Positions 37,648-48,099 of a stretch of DNA of 64,000 nt are shown piece by piece. Below the pieces are notes generated by a model, which did not search any database, was not told where the DNA came from, and saw nothing but the letters and a program-made list of their open reading frames with translations. How positions within the stretch are numbered: position 1 is the first letter of the stretch; each line of letters opens with the position of its first letter. The stretch is from Shinella sp. UYSO24. GTDB taxonomy: Bacteria > Pseudomonadota > Alphaproteobacteria > Rhizobiales > Rhizobiaceae. A program made the position numbers and the translations under genes. Location: assembly GCA_902167985.1 (NCBI GenBank), contig CABHNZ010000003.1, positions 310,001-374,000 of the forward strand. Reading direction: 5' to 3'.

Positions 37648-39243
37648 TTAGTTCGCCTTGCAGTCCCAATAGAAGTTCGAGAAGTTCAGATCCCAGCTCT
37701 GCATCGGGATGAACTGGTAGCCCTGCAGGCACTTGTTGGCTGCGTAGCGACGGGTCGGAGCAACGGCAAAGACGTCCGGCTGCAGATCGTTGATCTTGGT
37801 CTGGAGTTCCTTGTAGATCTCGTTCTGTGCCTTGACGTCGGTCGTGGCGCGGGACTTGTCGATCAGCGCATCAACTTCCGGGTTCTGCAGCCATTCCATC
37901 GACCACCAGGTGCCGGCAGCCTTGGAGTGATACTGGTTGTAGAACATCGAGTCCGGCGAAGGGTAGCTCGGCGAAACGTTGACCTGCGTCGAAGCGGGCG
38001 TGGTTTCCGGCTTGGACGACAGTTCGACGATACGGTTCCACGGCTCCGGCTTGATGTCGAGCGTGATGCCGATCTGCTCCAGATTGGCCTGCATCATCAG
38101 AGCAACCTCAGCTTCGAAGGCGAGCGATGCGACGTAGCTGTTGACCAGCGTGATCTTCTGGCCGGCATATTTCGACTTGGCGAGCTCTTCCTTGGCCTTT
38201 TCGAGATCGAAGACGCCCGGCTTGATGTCGTCGTTATGGGCATCCTTGAAGGCGGTCGAGAGCGGGCCCGGCATGTCGTCGCCCGGATAGATCACGTCAT
38301 GGATCGTCTTGTAGTCGGTGGCATAGGCGATGGCGCGGCGAACGTGGATATCGTCCGTCGGGTAGACCTTGGTGTTGAGCTTGATGACGAAACCACCGGC
38401 CGTGCGGGTCTGGATGAGCTTGTAGCCCTTCATCTTGCCGAGAGCTTCATAGGTGTCGTTGCCGAGGCCATGTGAGGAAAGGCCGAGTTCGCCCTTTTCC
38501 GCCAGCGCCTTGACGGTCGCATCGTCGCTCGTCTGGACGAAACGCACTTCGTCGATCGGCTTGCCCTTGGTCCAGCCGAGGAAGTAGTCGGGGTTACGGT
38601 CGATCACCATGTCGGCCGAACGGTTGTAGCTGATCAGCTTGTAGGGACCGGAGCCGGCAGAATGCTCGCCGACATAGCTTTCGCCCCACTTGTCTTCCGG
38701 CTTGGCATTCTTCTCGATCAGCGCCTTGTTGAGCGCCATCAGAAGAGGCGTGACCGACATGAAGGGCGCAAACGGGCGCTCAAGCTTGATGGTGACGGTC
38801 TTGTCGTCGGCAGCCGTGACGTTTTCCGGCTTGATCAGGCCGACGATCAGGTTCGACGGCCCCTTGTTGATGCCGATCAGGCGCTGGATCGACCAGACAT
38901 AGTCGGAAGCCTTGACCGGCGTGCCATCCTGGAACTTTACGTCGTCACGCAGGTGGAACGTGTAGGTGAGGCTGTCGGCCGAAATGTCCCAGGACTTGGC
39001 GACATGCGGGATGATCTGACCGGACGGGCTGACGGTGGTGAGGCCGTCATACATGTTCACGATCGCCATATAGCCGGTGTAGTCCGTGACCTTCGCCGGG
39101 TCGAGCGACGAGAAGATCTGCATCGTGTTGACGGCGATCGATACCTTGTCGTCGGCGCGCGAGGCGGCGGCGTTGACGGTCAGGGCAAGCGCAGTGCCAA
39201 GGGCAAGCGCTGCCAGGCGGGACTTGGTAGACATTGATTTCAT
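37648..39243 (-). CDS. Oligopeptide-type ABC substrate-binding protein of the hyu-like operon
   Basis: Periplasmic binding protein of 531 residues with signal peptide LAALALGTALALTVNAAASRA. SBP_bac_5 segments include VAKSWDISADSLTYTFHLRD, FQDGTPVKASDYVWSIQRLI and HVRRAIAYATDYKTI. It lies between the two DUF917/HyuA pairs and shares an operon with permease and ATPase genes further upstream (45.6-42.0 kb), so it probably captures the compound those enzymes degrade. The start may be 39243 or the ATG nine bases later. Cysteine-containing end (RYAANKCLQGYQFIPMQSWD) is usual for this family. The ligand is unknown. Confidence 0.86.
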   Translation of the reverse strand: MKSMSTKSRLAALALGTALALTVNAAASRADDKVSIAVNTMQIFSSLDPAKVTDYTGYMAIVNMYDGLTTVSPSGQIIPHVAKSWDISADSLTYTFHLRDDVKFQDGTPVKASDYVWSIQRLIGINKGPSNLIVGLIKPENVTAADDKTVTIKLERPFAPFMSVTPLLMALNKALIEKNAKPEDKWGESYVGEHSAGSGPYKLISYNRSADMVIDRNPDYFLGWTKGKPIDEVRFVQTSDDATVKALAEKGELGLSSHGLGNDTYEALGKMKGYKLIQTRTAGGFVIKLNTKVYPTDDIHVRRAIAYATDYKTIHDVIYPGDDMPGPLSTAFKDAHNDDIKPGVFDLEKAKEELAKSKYAGQKITLVNSYVASLAFEAEVALMMQANLEQIGITLDIKPEPWNRIVELSSKPETTPASTQVNVSPSYPSPDSMFYNQYHSKAAGTWWSMEWLQNPEVDALIDKSRATTDVKAQNEIYKELQTKINDLQPDVFAVAPTRRYAANKCLQGYQFIPMQSWDLNFSNFYWDCKAN

Positions 39244-39260
39244 GCGAAGTTCCTCTCTTT

Positions 39261-39274
39261 GGGGCCGAGGCCCC
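39261..39274 (-). promoter_or_regulatory. Perfect hairpin ahead of the binding-protein gene
   Basis: GGGGCCGAGGCCCC is a self-complementary stem (GGGGCC/GGCCCC) in the 58-base gap between the second-copy DUF917 gene and the binding-protein start. It may mark an RNA-processing or attenuation point. Confidence 0.45.
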
Positions 39275-39301
39275 GTTTATGGTTGGCTGTCAGTCTGCTC
39301 G

Positions 39302-40438
39302 TCAGGCCGCCTTCCGGCTCGCAGTCGGCAAAGGCGAAAAGGTAATTTCCGGATAGCCGAAGGCCGAGGGGCCGACGACTTCGAGAGCCCGGCTCGAACG
39401 CAGGAGTTCGGGCGCCGGGATGGCGACGACCGCAACGCGCTGGCCGTAGCGCAGCATTTCCGTGGTGATCGGGTAGCCGGTATCGACATCAAGCAGCACG
39501 ATCAGGTCGGGCACGGTGACTTCCACCTTGCCGTTGCGCTTGAAGATCAGGAATTCGTTCTGGATGGCGACGCTTGCCGTCTGGCCCGAGCAATCGTCGA
39601 AGCCGGAGAGTTCGAGGTCGCCGATGGCAAAGCCGCCGCGCAGATGGCGCTTCAGGTCGGTGATCTTGCCGGTAAAGATCCGCCGGCCGCCTTCCAGATC
39701 GCAGACCGCAGCAATCGGGTCTTCCTGTTCCTTGCGGGCCTTGATGACGGCCTCGCCAAGCGCGATCGCCTTCGTATAGCTCTTCGGAATGCCGTATTGA
39801 TGCACGTAATGGGCCTGCATCGGTGCGGTTGCGAGCATGGCGGCACCGCCCTGGGCGACGACGCAGGCGCGTGCCATGCGCTCATGGCCGACTTCCGACA
39901 CCGCATGGCTGAAGATCACGGCATTGCCGTGCAGGTCGCACATGACGGAGGGTGTGGAGGAATGCCCGTAGATGGAGAAGGTGGTCATCTGCATTTCCGG
40001 GAAGGCGCGGCCCATGCCGTCGCAATCGAGAACCGGCAGACCGCCGAGCGCGCCCGTGACAAGCGGGTTCATCGAGTTGGCGCCACCGATTTCCTCGCAG
40101 ACGATCGCGTCGATCGGGGTGCGGATCAGGTCTTCCATCGCCCGCAGGCAGCGCAGGCCTTCACGGCCTTCGCGCAGACGCTCGACGCCGACGACCGGAG
40201 CGCCGATGCCGCCGATTGACATGCAGAGCGCATCGCTTTCGATCGCGTCGGTCGCGAGGATCTGCATCTTGTAGCCGGCCTTCAGCGCTTCGAGCGCCAG
40301 AAGCTTGCCCATGTAGGGGTTGCCGCCGCCGCCGGTGCCGAGAATGCCGGCGCCGATTTCCAGCGCATCGAGATCTTCCGCCGTCAGCGTGCGAAGAGCA
40401 GACGTGTCATATTTGAGTTTGCGCGTATCAGGCATCAT
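39302..40438 (-). CDS. DUF917 protein (S-methyl-thiohydantoin desulfurase-like family), second copy
   Basis: Intact protein of 378 residues. The hallmark GTGGGGNPYMGKLLALEALK lies near residues 35-54, followed by IVCEEIGGANSMNPLVTGAL and GLPVLDCDGMGRAFPEMQMT. The final part PITTEMLRYGQRVAVVAIPA resembles the end of the first copy (VRYGQRVTVIALPAPELL). The two copies differ widely elsewhere, so this is an old duplication or separate recruitment. It overlaps its HyuA-like partner by 11 bases. The reaction is unknown; hydantoin or thiohydantoin chemistry is inferred from the family and partner. Confidence 0.87.
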   Translation of the reverse strand: MMPDTRKLKYDTSALRTLTAEDLDALEIGAGILGTGGGGNPYMGKLLALEALKAGYKMQILATDAIESDALCMSIGGIGAPVVGVERLREGREGLRCLRAMEDLIRTPIDAIVCEEIGGANSMNPLVTGALGGLPVLDCDGMGRAFPEMQMTTFSIYGHSSTPSVMCDLHGNAVIFSHAVSEVGHERMARACVVAQGGAAMLATAPMQAHYVHQYGIPKSYTKAIALGEAVIKARKEQEDPIAAVCDLEGGRRIFTGKITDLKRHLRGGFAIGDLELSGFDDCSGQTASVAIQNEFLIFKRNGKVEVTVPDLIVLLDVDTGYPITTEMLRYGQRVAVVAIPAPELLRSSRALEVVGPSAFGYPEITFSPLPTASRKAA

Positions 40439-41983
40439 GGCCTCCCATTTCGCCGACGACTTTCACATGAATGCGGGTGGCATTGCCGGGCAGATAGGCA
40501 AGCGGCGTGTCCTCGCGCTCGATGACTTCGAGCGTTTCGGCCAGCGCACCGGCGGCAATCGCCTTTTCGCGGGCTTCGGCCTCTGCCTCGGCCAAGGCGC
40601 TTTCGCGCGTGCGGCCATCGATCAGCGAGAAGACGCGATCGGTCTCGCCGCTGATCTGAGCAATGGCAGCGCCGACGGCATTGGCGACGGCAAAGTTCTC
40701 CGGGCGGATGACGGTGAGGTCGCCGATTTTTTCCGGCATCAGGATGGAGCCGCCGCCGACCGCGATCACCGGAACCGGTGTCGAGGAAATGCGGCTGCGC
40801 TCCACGCAGGCTTCCAGCATGGCATCGATCTTGGCAGCTGCCGCCGCAACGAGGCTCTTGTCGAGACCGGCAACCAGTGCGTTGTCACCGACCTCGGCCT
40901 TGCCGGAGGCAACGGCAATATCGGTCGCCGTCAGCGTCTTGCCGCCGAAGCAGAGTGCGTCCTGGCGAACCCGGTAGCCGACCGATTTCGGGCCGACGAC
41001 CACGCCGTTTTCCTTCTCGACGACGAGCGAGCCGCCGCCGAGACCGATCGAAAAGACGTCGGGCATGCGGAAATTGGTGCGAACGCCGCCGATATCGACG
41101 GTGGTCGAGGCCTGACGCGGGAAACCGTGCGACAGCGAGCCGACGTCGGACGTGGTGCCGCCGACGTCAACCACGACGGCATCCTTGATACCGGTGAGGA
41201 AGGCGGCGCCGCGCATCGAATTGGTCGGGCCGGACGCGAAGGTCAGAACCGGGAAGGCGCGCACGACATCGGCCGCCATCAGCGTGCCGTCGTTCTGGGT
41301 GATGTAGAAGGGGCAGGTGATGCCGGCCGCCTCAAGCGCCTTGCCGAAGGCTGCGACCGTGCGGTCGGCAAGCGACAGAAGGCTGGCATTCATGATGGCA
41401 GCGCTTTCGCGCGCCAGAAGGCCGTGGCGACCGATATCCTTCGACATGACGACCGGCAGGCCGGGGCACTGCGCCTGAAGGATTTCCTTCGTGCGCAGTT
41501 CCATATGGTCGTTGATGCCGGAGAAGACGCAGGTGACGGCTGCGGCCTTCAGGCCCTTGCCGCGGATCTCGCCGGCGATGCGAACGATCTCGTCCTCGTC
41601 GAGAGCGGAAAGCTCGCGCCCGTCGAACTCGTAGCCGCCACGCACCTGATAGCCGTGATTGCCGACGATCTCGCGGAGATCATCCGGCCAGTCGACCATC
41701 GGTGGCAGGCCGGCGCCCGAAGGCAGGCCGAGCCGGATCGCCGCAACCTCATCCATATGCCGGCGTTCGATGACGGCATTGGTGAAATGTGTGGTGCCGA
41801 TCATCACTGCACCGATACGGGCGCGGTCGATGCCGGAGGCTCGATCACCTTTTCCAGCGCCTCGATGACGCCGGAGGTTACGTCTTCGGTGGTCGAGGCC
41901 TTGACCCCGGCCAGAACCGTCTTGTCTTTCAGAACCACGGCGTCCGTATTGGTGCCGCCGACATCAATTCCAACGCGATACAC
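40428..41983 (-). CDS. Hydantoinase/oxoprolinase N-terminal-type protein (HyuA-like), second copy, frameshifted
   Basis: About 518 residues after repair. Translation starts at a GTG (41983) with AGGAGG five bases upstream: VYRVGIDVGGTNTDAVVLKD. The frame is lost near 41852; one more C gives KVIEPSGIDRARIGAVMIGT and runs into IGTTHFTNAVIERRHMDEVA. A second phosphate loop is DAVVVDVGGTTSDVGSLSHG. Like the first copy it is the short form that pairs with DUF917. It follows the double ATPase gene by 13 bases in the same operon. ATP-driven ring opening of a hydantoin-like compound is the family expectation. Confidence 0.85.
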
Positions 41984-41996
41984 GTCAGCCTCCTCG

Positions 41997-43643
41997 TTAA
42001 TCTGTGGTCTTGACGAGGAAGCGCATCCGCTCTTCCTCGCTCACGCTCGGCTTCAGGCGCTCTTCCTCGTCGGTGACGACGGGGATCGCGGCAATCAGCG
42101 CTCGCGTGTAGGGATGGGTGGGGTTAGCAAAAACTTCGGTCGTCGCACCGTCCTCGACGATCTCGCCGCGCAGCATGATCGCGATGCGCGAGCAGAAATT
42201 GCGCATCAGCGACAGGTCGTGGCTGATCATCAGGTAGGTGAGGCCAAGCTCCTCGCGCAGTTGCAGCAGAAGCTCGATGACGGTTTTCTGGACCGAGACG
42301 TCGAGTGCAGCGGTCGGCTCGTCGAGAATGAGGATCTTCGGTTCGGCGGCAAGCGCGCGGGCAATGGCGACGCGCTGCTTCTGGCCGCCGGAAAGCTCGT
42401 GCGGATATTTGCCGAGATAGGATTGCGGCAGGCGCACGAGATCCATCAGCTCGTTCATGCGTGCCTGACGGGCGGCACCATCGAGACCGATCGCCTTAAG
42501 CGGAAGGGTCAGCGTCTGCTTGACCGTGCGCTTCGGGTTCAGCGAGGTACCGGGGTTCTGGTAGACGATCTGCGTCAGCCTGCGGCCCTTGCCCGGTGCC
42601 GGCGCATCGATGGAAATCTTGCCCGAGGTCGGGTTCGAAAGCCCCATGATGATGCGCGCCACCGAGGTCTTGCCGGAACCGGATTCACCGGCGAGACCAA
42701 AGACCTCGCCTTCCTTCAGCGTCAGGTTGACGTCGCGAACCGCGTGATAGCCGTTGCGGCGACCATAAATCTTGTTGAGGCCGTCGATGGTGATGATCGG
42801 CTTCCTGTCGCTCGGCGCAAGATCGAGAACCTTCGGGCCATAGAGCGGCGGAACGGCATCGAGAAGCGAGCGGGTATAGGCCTGCTTCGGATACCGGAGG
42901 ATGTCCGAACAGGGGCCGGTCTCGACAATATCGCCATGGTGCATGACGACGACGCGATCCGCCACCGTGCGAACGACACCCAGATTGTGGGTAATCATCA
43001 GCAGTGCCATGTTTTCCTCAACCACCAACTGATTGATGAGGTTGAGGATCTCGTCCTGCGTCGTGACGTCGAGGGCAGTGCCCGGCTCGTCGGCGATCAG
43101 CAGTTTCGGCTGGTGCAGGAGCGCCAGCCCGATCAGCACGCGCTGGCGCATGCCGCCCGAAAGCTCGGACGGGTAGGCGTTCATCACGCGCTCTGTATCG
43201 GCAAGCTGCACACGGCGCAGAACGGCTGCGATACGCTGGCGGCGTTTGGCCTTGGAAAAGCTCTTGCCTTCGCGCTTGTCGGCAAAGCGCATGACATCGT
43301 CGAGATGCGTGCCGATCTTGAAGACCGGATTGAAGGAGGCAAGCGGGTCCTGCATGATCAGCGAAAAGGCGGTGCCCTTCAGCGCCTCGCGCTCGCCGCG
43401 CGGCATGTCGAGAACTTCGCGGCCGGAAAAGGCGATCGACCCGGAGGTGATTGCCGCATTCTTCGGCAGCGTGCCGATGATCGCCTTGGCGGTCACGGAC
43501 TTGCCCGAGCCGGTCTCGCCGATCAGCGCGACGCGCTCGCCGGCGGCAACCGAGAAACTCACATCGTTGAGCACCCGCCGCGTGCGGCCATAGGTGGTGA
43601 AGGAGACGTTGAGGCCCTCGACCTTCAGAAGCGTTTCGGTCAT
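41997..43643 (-). CDS. Oligopeptide-type ABC ATPase with two nucleotide-binding domains
   Basis: Fused DppD/DppF-type ATPase of 548 residues. First domain: Walker A GETGSGKS at about 42-49, signature [15 protein letters not shown], Walker [13 protein letters not shown] (G in place of the usual T). Second domain: Walker [11 protein letters not shown] near residue 322, signature [15 protein letters not shown], Walker [13 protein letters not shown]. It lies between the permease genes (three bases upstream) and the second HyuA-like gene. It energises the transporter of the hyu-like operon. Confidence 0.9.
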   Translation of the reverse strand: MTETLLKVEGLNVSFTTYGRTRRVLNDVSFSVAAGERVALIGETGSGKSVTAKAIIGTLPKNAAITSGSIAFSGREVLDMPRGEREALKGTAFSLIMQDPLASFNPVFKIGTHLDDVMRFADKREGKSFSKAKRRQRIAAVLRRVQLADTERVMNAYPSELSGGMRQRVLIGLALLHQPKLLIADEPGTALDVTTQDEILNLINQLVVEENMALLMITHNLGVVRTVADRVVVMHHGDIVETGPCSDILRYPKQAYTRSLLDAVPPLYGPKVLDLAPSDRKPIITIDGLNKIYGRRNGYHAVRDVNLTLKEGEVFGLAGESGSGKTSVARIIMGLSNPTSGKISIDAPAPGKGRRLTQIVYQNPGTSLNPKRTVKQTLTLPLKAIGLDGAARQARMNELMDLVRLPQSYLGKYPHELSGGQKQRVAIARALAAEPKILILDEPTAALDVSVQKTVIELLLQLREELGLTYLMISHDLSLMRNFCSRIAIMLRGEIVEDGATTEVFANPTHPYTRALIAAIPVVTDEEERLKPSVSEEERMRFLVKTTD

Positions 43644-43646
43644 CGA

Positions 43647-44528
43647 TCAGCTCTCCACGTCGAACATGTCGCGCAGGCCGTCACCCAGAAGGTTGAAGCC
43701 GAGCGTGGTATAAAGAACGGCAGCACCCGGGCAGAGAACTTCCCACCAGTAATCGGGCATGAACTGCCGGCCATCGGCCACCATCGAGCCGAGATCCGGG
43801 ATCGGCGGCTTCACGCCGAAGCCGAGGAAGCTCAGGGTCGCGCCGAAAAGAATGACGAAGGCAGCATCGAGCGTCGTCTTCACCGAGAGAACCGGAATGC
43901 AGTTCGGCAGGATTTCGCGGAAAAGAATGTGGATCGGGCCGGCGCCGGCAAGGCGGGCGGCTTCGATATAATCTTCCGAGGCGATCGACTTCGAGACGGC
44001 GTAGATGAGGCGCGCATGCCACGTCCACCAGAGAAGCGTGATGGCGATCATCGCGTTCATCAGGTTCGGCTCAAGCAGGTTGGAGACGGCAAGCGCCATG
44101 ACCAGCGGCGGCATGGCCAGCATGACATTGGTAAGCCCGCTGATCAGCTTCTCGCTCCAGCCGCCGAAATAACCGGCGATCAGACCAAGCACCGCACCGA
44201 CCGGCACGGAAATGCCGAGAACGCCGATGACGAGCAGAAGCGAGATGCGCAGGCCGAAGACGGTGCGCGAGAAGATATCGCGACCGGCCTTGTCGGTACC
44301 GAACCAGTGCGTCCAGTCGGGTGCCAGATGGCGGGCGCGGAAATCCACTACCGCACCGACATGCTTCGGGAAGGGCGTGAGGTAGGGCGCAAAGACCGCG
44401 AGAATGACGACCGAGAGGAGGATCAGGGTGCCGATCACCGCAGAGGAATTGCGGCTGAACCGGTACCACATCATGTAGGAGGAGGAGAGCTCGCGGTCGG
44501 ACGCGTCGAGCATTTTCATGTCAGCCAT
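43647..44528 (-). CDS. Oligopeptide-type ABC permease, DppC-like
   Basis: Inner-membrane permease of 293 residues. It has the hallmark HWFGTDKAGRDIFSRTVFGL after the first helix and periplasmic loop, five further hydrophobic segments, the EAA region ARLAGAGPIHILFREILPNC and the usual end GFNLLGDGLRDMFDVES. The ATG at 44528 shares a base with the stop of the preceding permease gene. The frame is open upstream to 45035 in another permease frame because of the break there. Partner of the DppB-like protein encoded next to it. Confidence 0.9.
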   Translation of the reverse strand: MADMKMLDASDRELSSSYMMWYRFSRNSSAVIGTLILLSVVILAVFAPYLTPFPKHVGAVVDFRARHLAPDWTHWFGTDKAGRDIFSRTVFGLRISLLLVIGVLGISVPVGAVLGLIAGYFGGWSEKLISGLTNVMLAMPPLVMALAVSNLLEPNLMNAMIAITLLWWTWHARLIYAVSKSIASEDYIEAARLAGAGPIHILFREILPNCIPVLSVKTTLDAAFVILFGATLSFLGFGVKPPIPDLGSMVADGRQFMPDYWWEVLCPGAAVLYTTLGFNLLGDGLRDMFDVES

Positions 44529-45555
44529 CAGCGAGCCTCCTTGCGGCGCAGGCGCGGGTCGATAATCGTGATCAGGACATCGACGATCAGGTTCGCGACG
44601 ATGAAGAAGAGACCGGCGACGAGCACGACGGCCGTCACGGCATTGAGGTCTTTCTGCAGAACGGCGTTGAGGCCGTAGGATGCAAAGCCGCCCCAGGCGA
44701 AGATCATCTCGATGACGAAGGCGTTGCCGATCAGCGAGGCAAATTCCAGCCCCATGATGGTGAGCGGCGCAATCGACGAGAGTTTCAAGAGATAGCGGAA
44801 GATGATGACCCGCTCCGGCACGCCGAAGCTTTTCAGCGTCAGAACATGGTCCTTGCGCTGGTTCTCGATCATCGCCGAGCGGGTGATGCGGGTGATCTGG
44901 CCGATGCCGGCCATGGACAGCGCAAAGGCCGGAAGAATGAGGTGCTGCAACGCATTGAGCGAAACATCCGGGCGGCCCATGAGAAGGCCGTCGATCAGAA
45001 GCAGGCCGGTCGGCCGCCGGACCAGTTGAGGTCATGGTCGAGCCGGCCGATGATCGGCCAGTCGGTCAGATAACGGGCGGCCAGAAGCTGCAGCGTGATC
45101 GCGAAGAGAAAGCTCGGGATCGTCACGCCGGTGAGCGACAGAAGCCTGCCGATGTGATCGACGGCGCGGTCGCGGTAATGGGCGATCAGCACGCCGAGCG
45201 GGATCGCCACGGCAAACATGAAGATGACCGAGACCAATACCAGTTCCAGCGTCGCCGGAACCGTCTGGGCAAGATCGGTCGTGACCGGGCGCTGCGAGAC
45301 CAGCGACATGCCGAGATCACCACGCAATGCCTTGCCGGCATAGTCGAGATACTGGATGACCAGCGGCTGATCGAGGCCCATCTGGCTTCTGAGCGCATCC
45401 ACCTGTTCCGGCGTCGCTGCCGGACCAAGCGCCATTCGCGCCGGGTCTCCGGGCACGACACGCGCCAGAAGGAAAATCATGATCGAGAGCGCGATCATCA
45501 CCAGCACGAAGGTGCCGAGCCGGGTGAGAATCGCGACGAACGGGTGTTGCTGCAT
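44528..45555 (-). CDS. Oligopeptide-type ABC permease, DppB-like (frameshifted)
   Basis: First gene of the hyu-like operon, about 342 residues after repair. Opening MQQHPFVAILTRLGTFVLVM, then RVVPGDPARMALGPAATPEQ and QMGLDQPLVIQYLDYAGKAL, are typical of DppB. The frame is lost near 45018: one more C gives NWSGGPPTGLLLIDGLLMGR and continues to the EAA region LTLKSFGVPERVIIFRYLLK and the end IIDPRLRRKEAR. It is divergent from the LuxR-type regulator with 134 bases between, where the GGTATAG half-sites lie. Confidence 0.87.
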
Positions 45556-45631
45556 GAGTGGCAGGGTCCTCGTACATCGCTGACTTGAGCCTCAGCATTG
45601 ATGAACGGACCGCGGCCGACAATTGCGGCGT

Positions 45632-45683
45632 GGTATAGTTTTTTGCGCCATGGTATAGGTCGCTATCCTATCCATGCTATACC
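45632..45683. promoter_or_regulatory. Array of GGTATAG half-sites between the operon and the LuxR regulator
   Basis: GGTATAG occurs at 45632-45638 and 45652-45658 (20 bases apart, two helical turns) and in inverted form CTATACC at 45677-45683, next to two partial CTATCC copies (45663-45673). All lie in the divergent gap, directly before the regulator start at 45690. It is a likely operator for the LuxR-type or GntR-type regulator, inferred from spacing. Confidence 0.6.
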
Positions 45684-45689
45684 GCCGGC

Positions 45690-48084
45690 ATGCCCGATCC
45701 CGTTTCCACTCTGCCCACGCATGTTGTCGTTCCGTTTCTGCCGCGTACCGCGCTTGAGCGCCGTATCGTCGAAGAGCGCGCGGCGACCGTCTTCCTGCGT
45801 GCGCCGGCCGGGGCCGGGAAGTCTGTTCTCCTTGGGCTTGTCGCCGGTCGCGTCGGCGCGCGGGTTTATGCCGGGCTGCAGCCGCGCGTCAGTGATGTCG
45901 AAGGCGGCTGGCTGATCTGGGATGTGCCGGCCGCTGCCCGCTCCGCCCGCCTTTCAGCGCCTGTCCTTGGGGCCGCGGAAACGGTGCTGATCGCCTGCCG
46001 GCCGGAACAGCGCATCAGCGGGCTGGCACGACGCATCCTGCATAGGGGATCGGCCACATTCGCCGATGCGGACCTGAGTTTCGCCGACGAGGACGTGGCT
46101 GGCCTTCCGCCCGCCGACCGTGCGCGTCTGATGGCGGATTATGCCGGATGGCCGGGCTTCCTGCCGCTTCTGTCGCGTCCCGACGATGCAAGCTGCATCG
46201 ATTATCTGCGCGAGGCTCTGCTATCGAGCCTCACACCCGGCCAGACCCTCGATCTCTCGCTCTGGCTCGATAACCCGAGACCAATCTCTTCGACGCCGGA
46301 TGGCTGGACCGGCTTCATTCCGCCTGCCCTGTCGAGGACACCGGAAAGACATCGTCATCTTCTCGGGCTTTTGAAAATTGCCGTTGATGAACGGCTGGCG
46401 ACGCTGAAGGCGGGTGGCGCGACGGTCGAGATCGCCTCGGCGCTGGAGAAGGCGGGCCGTTCGCTTGGCGCAATGGAACTGCTTCTGGAACACGGTCACG
46501 AAGCGCATGCGGCGCAGATCCTGCAGCGCGCGCAGGGTCTGGAGCTCCTCTATCGCAACAATGTCGGCGCCTTCCACGCGATTGTCATGCGCTTCTCGCA
46601 GGAGATGATCGCCACCAACGAGATCGTGCTCTTTGCCGTCTGCCGGGCGCTTCTCAAACATGGCGAACTGCCGCGCGTGCGCCATCTGGTCGCCCGTCAC
46701 CTCGGCTATGATTATCTCGATCCGTTGAAGGTGCTGACGCGCACCTCGCGCTTTTCCTTCGCCGCACGGACGTTCGCCTCAACCTCATGATGGCCGAAGA
46801 CCTGACCCCGACCGATGCGATGATTACCCGGCTAGGCGAGTTCATGGCCGATTATCCGCTCGGCGATTACGGCAAATGGGCCGCCTATTACAATGCGATC
46901 CTGGAATTCGAGATCCGGCGGCGCAATTTTCGCGAGGCGGAAGCCGCTGCCGCCCGTGCGCTGATCTATCTTCGTCAAATGGGCGGCCAGCCGCTTCTGG
47001 AATTCTTCATCCATCTGCACCAGACCGTGCTGCGGCTGATGGGCGGTGATGTGCTTCTGGCACGCCGCGCCGCCAAGGATGCGCGTTCGCGGCTGGAACT
47101 GGTGCCGCACCGTGCCGAGCAGGAATTTCGCATGCTGCGGCTGGCCGAAGCCTGCCTTGCCTACGAAGCGGGGCGTCACCGCGATCTGGTGGATTTCGTT
47201 CAGGACGAGTTCGAGGCTTTTGCCGCTGCCGAAATCTGGCCGACGCTGATGCAGTTTGCGCTATCCTATGCCTCGCAGGTTCTTTCCGACCATTTTTCCA
47301 TGACGATCCGGCCGGGCTTTCTGGACGGGCTCTGGATCCATCTGTCGGAAGGCCTGCAATTCCATGCGATGATGGAAATCAGGACCGCGATTGCCTACCA
47401 GAATGCCAACCGCTGGGCGGATGCGCAGGCAACGCTCACCGCCATCCGCATGCCGATCGGCCGCAACTGGGTGGATAGTGCCGTCGAGGAGCTGACTCGC
47501 CTGTCGCGCCGGGATGATATCGCCTATGCGATGGCATGGCTGCGGGATGCGGTGCATGTCTCGACGCCGCGCTCCTATCTGCCGCGTCAGCTCGATGCGC
47601 TGATCGCCAATCCCAAGGTCACGAACCGCGAGAAAGTGGCCCTGCAGCTCTGGCAGGCCTATGTGGCGCACCAGCGGCGCGATCATGCGATTGCCCGCCC
47701 GCTGCTTCTCTCGGCGCTGATCTCCGCAACGCGGCTTGGCTGCAACGGCGTATTATCCGAGGAGCGGTTGTTCGTCTCGCCGCTCCTGAACGACCAGCGC
47801 ACCCGCGCCTTTCTCGAAACCTCGTCGGATGTGCGCACCGCGCTGTCGATCTTTGCCGCCTCGGTCAACTCCCCGCAGGCCAAGGCTCTGCATGGGGGGC
47901 TGTCGCAGCGTGAGGCGCAGATGCTGCAGCTGATCGCTGCCGGCATGCCGAACAAGAAGATCGGCCAGACGCTGAATATTTCCGAGGTGACGGTGAAATT
48001 CCATGTCGCAATCTCTTCCGCAAGCTCGGCTGCAGCCGGCGCGCCGAGGCGATCCGGGCTGCGACCGCCCTCGGCTGGATCTGA
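45690..48084 (+). CDS. LuxR-family regulator of the MalT/LAL type (two frameshifts)
   Basis: Large ATP-binding activator-like regulator of about 798 residues. A P-loop (FLRAPAGAGKSVLLGL) lies near residue 38, followed by an ATPase-like region and a long helical repeat region. The C-terminal LuxR helix-turn-helix is GLSQREAQMLQLIAAGMPNK and KIGQTLNISEVTVKFHV. The frame breaks near 46770 (to TDVRLNLMMAEDLTPTD) and near 48006; one more C at the latter gives HVRNLFRKLGCSRRAEAIRA and a stop at 48082. It is divergent from the hyu-like operon and convergent with the GntR gene. MalT-type regulators bind a small-molecule inducer; the inducer here is unknown. Confidence 0.82.
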
Positions 48085-48099
48085 GGCCGGCGTGACCGC

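Noticed and set aside
40320..44678. Plus-strand open frame of 1452 codons
   Set aside because: It lies exactly antisense to the HyuA, ATPase and permease genes, which have clear family motifs. GC-rich codon use leaves the antisense frame free of stops; its translation shows no domain.
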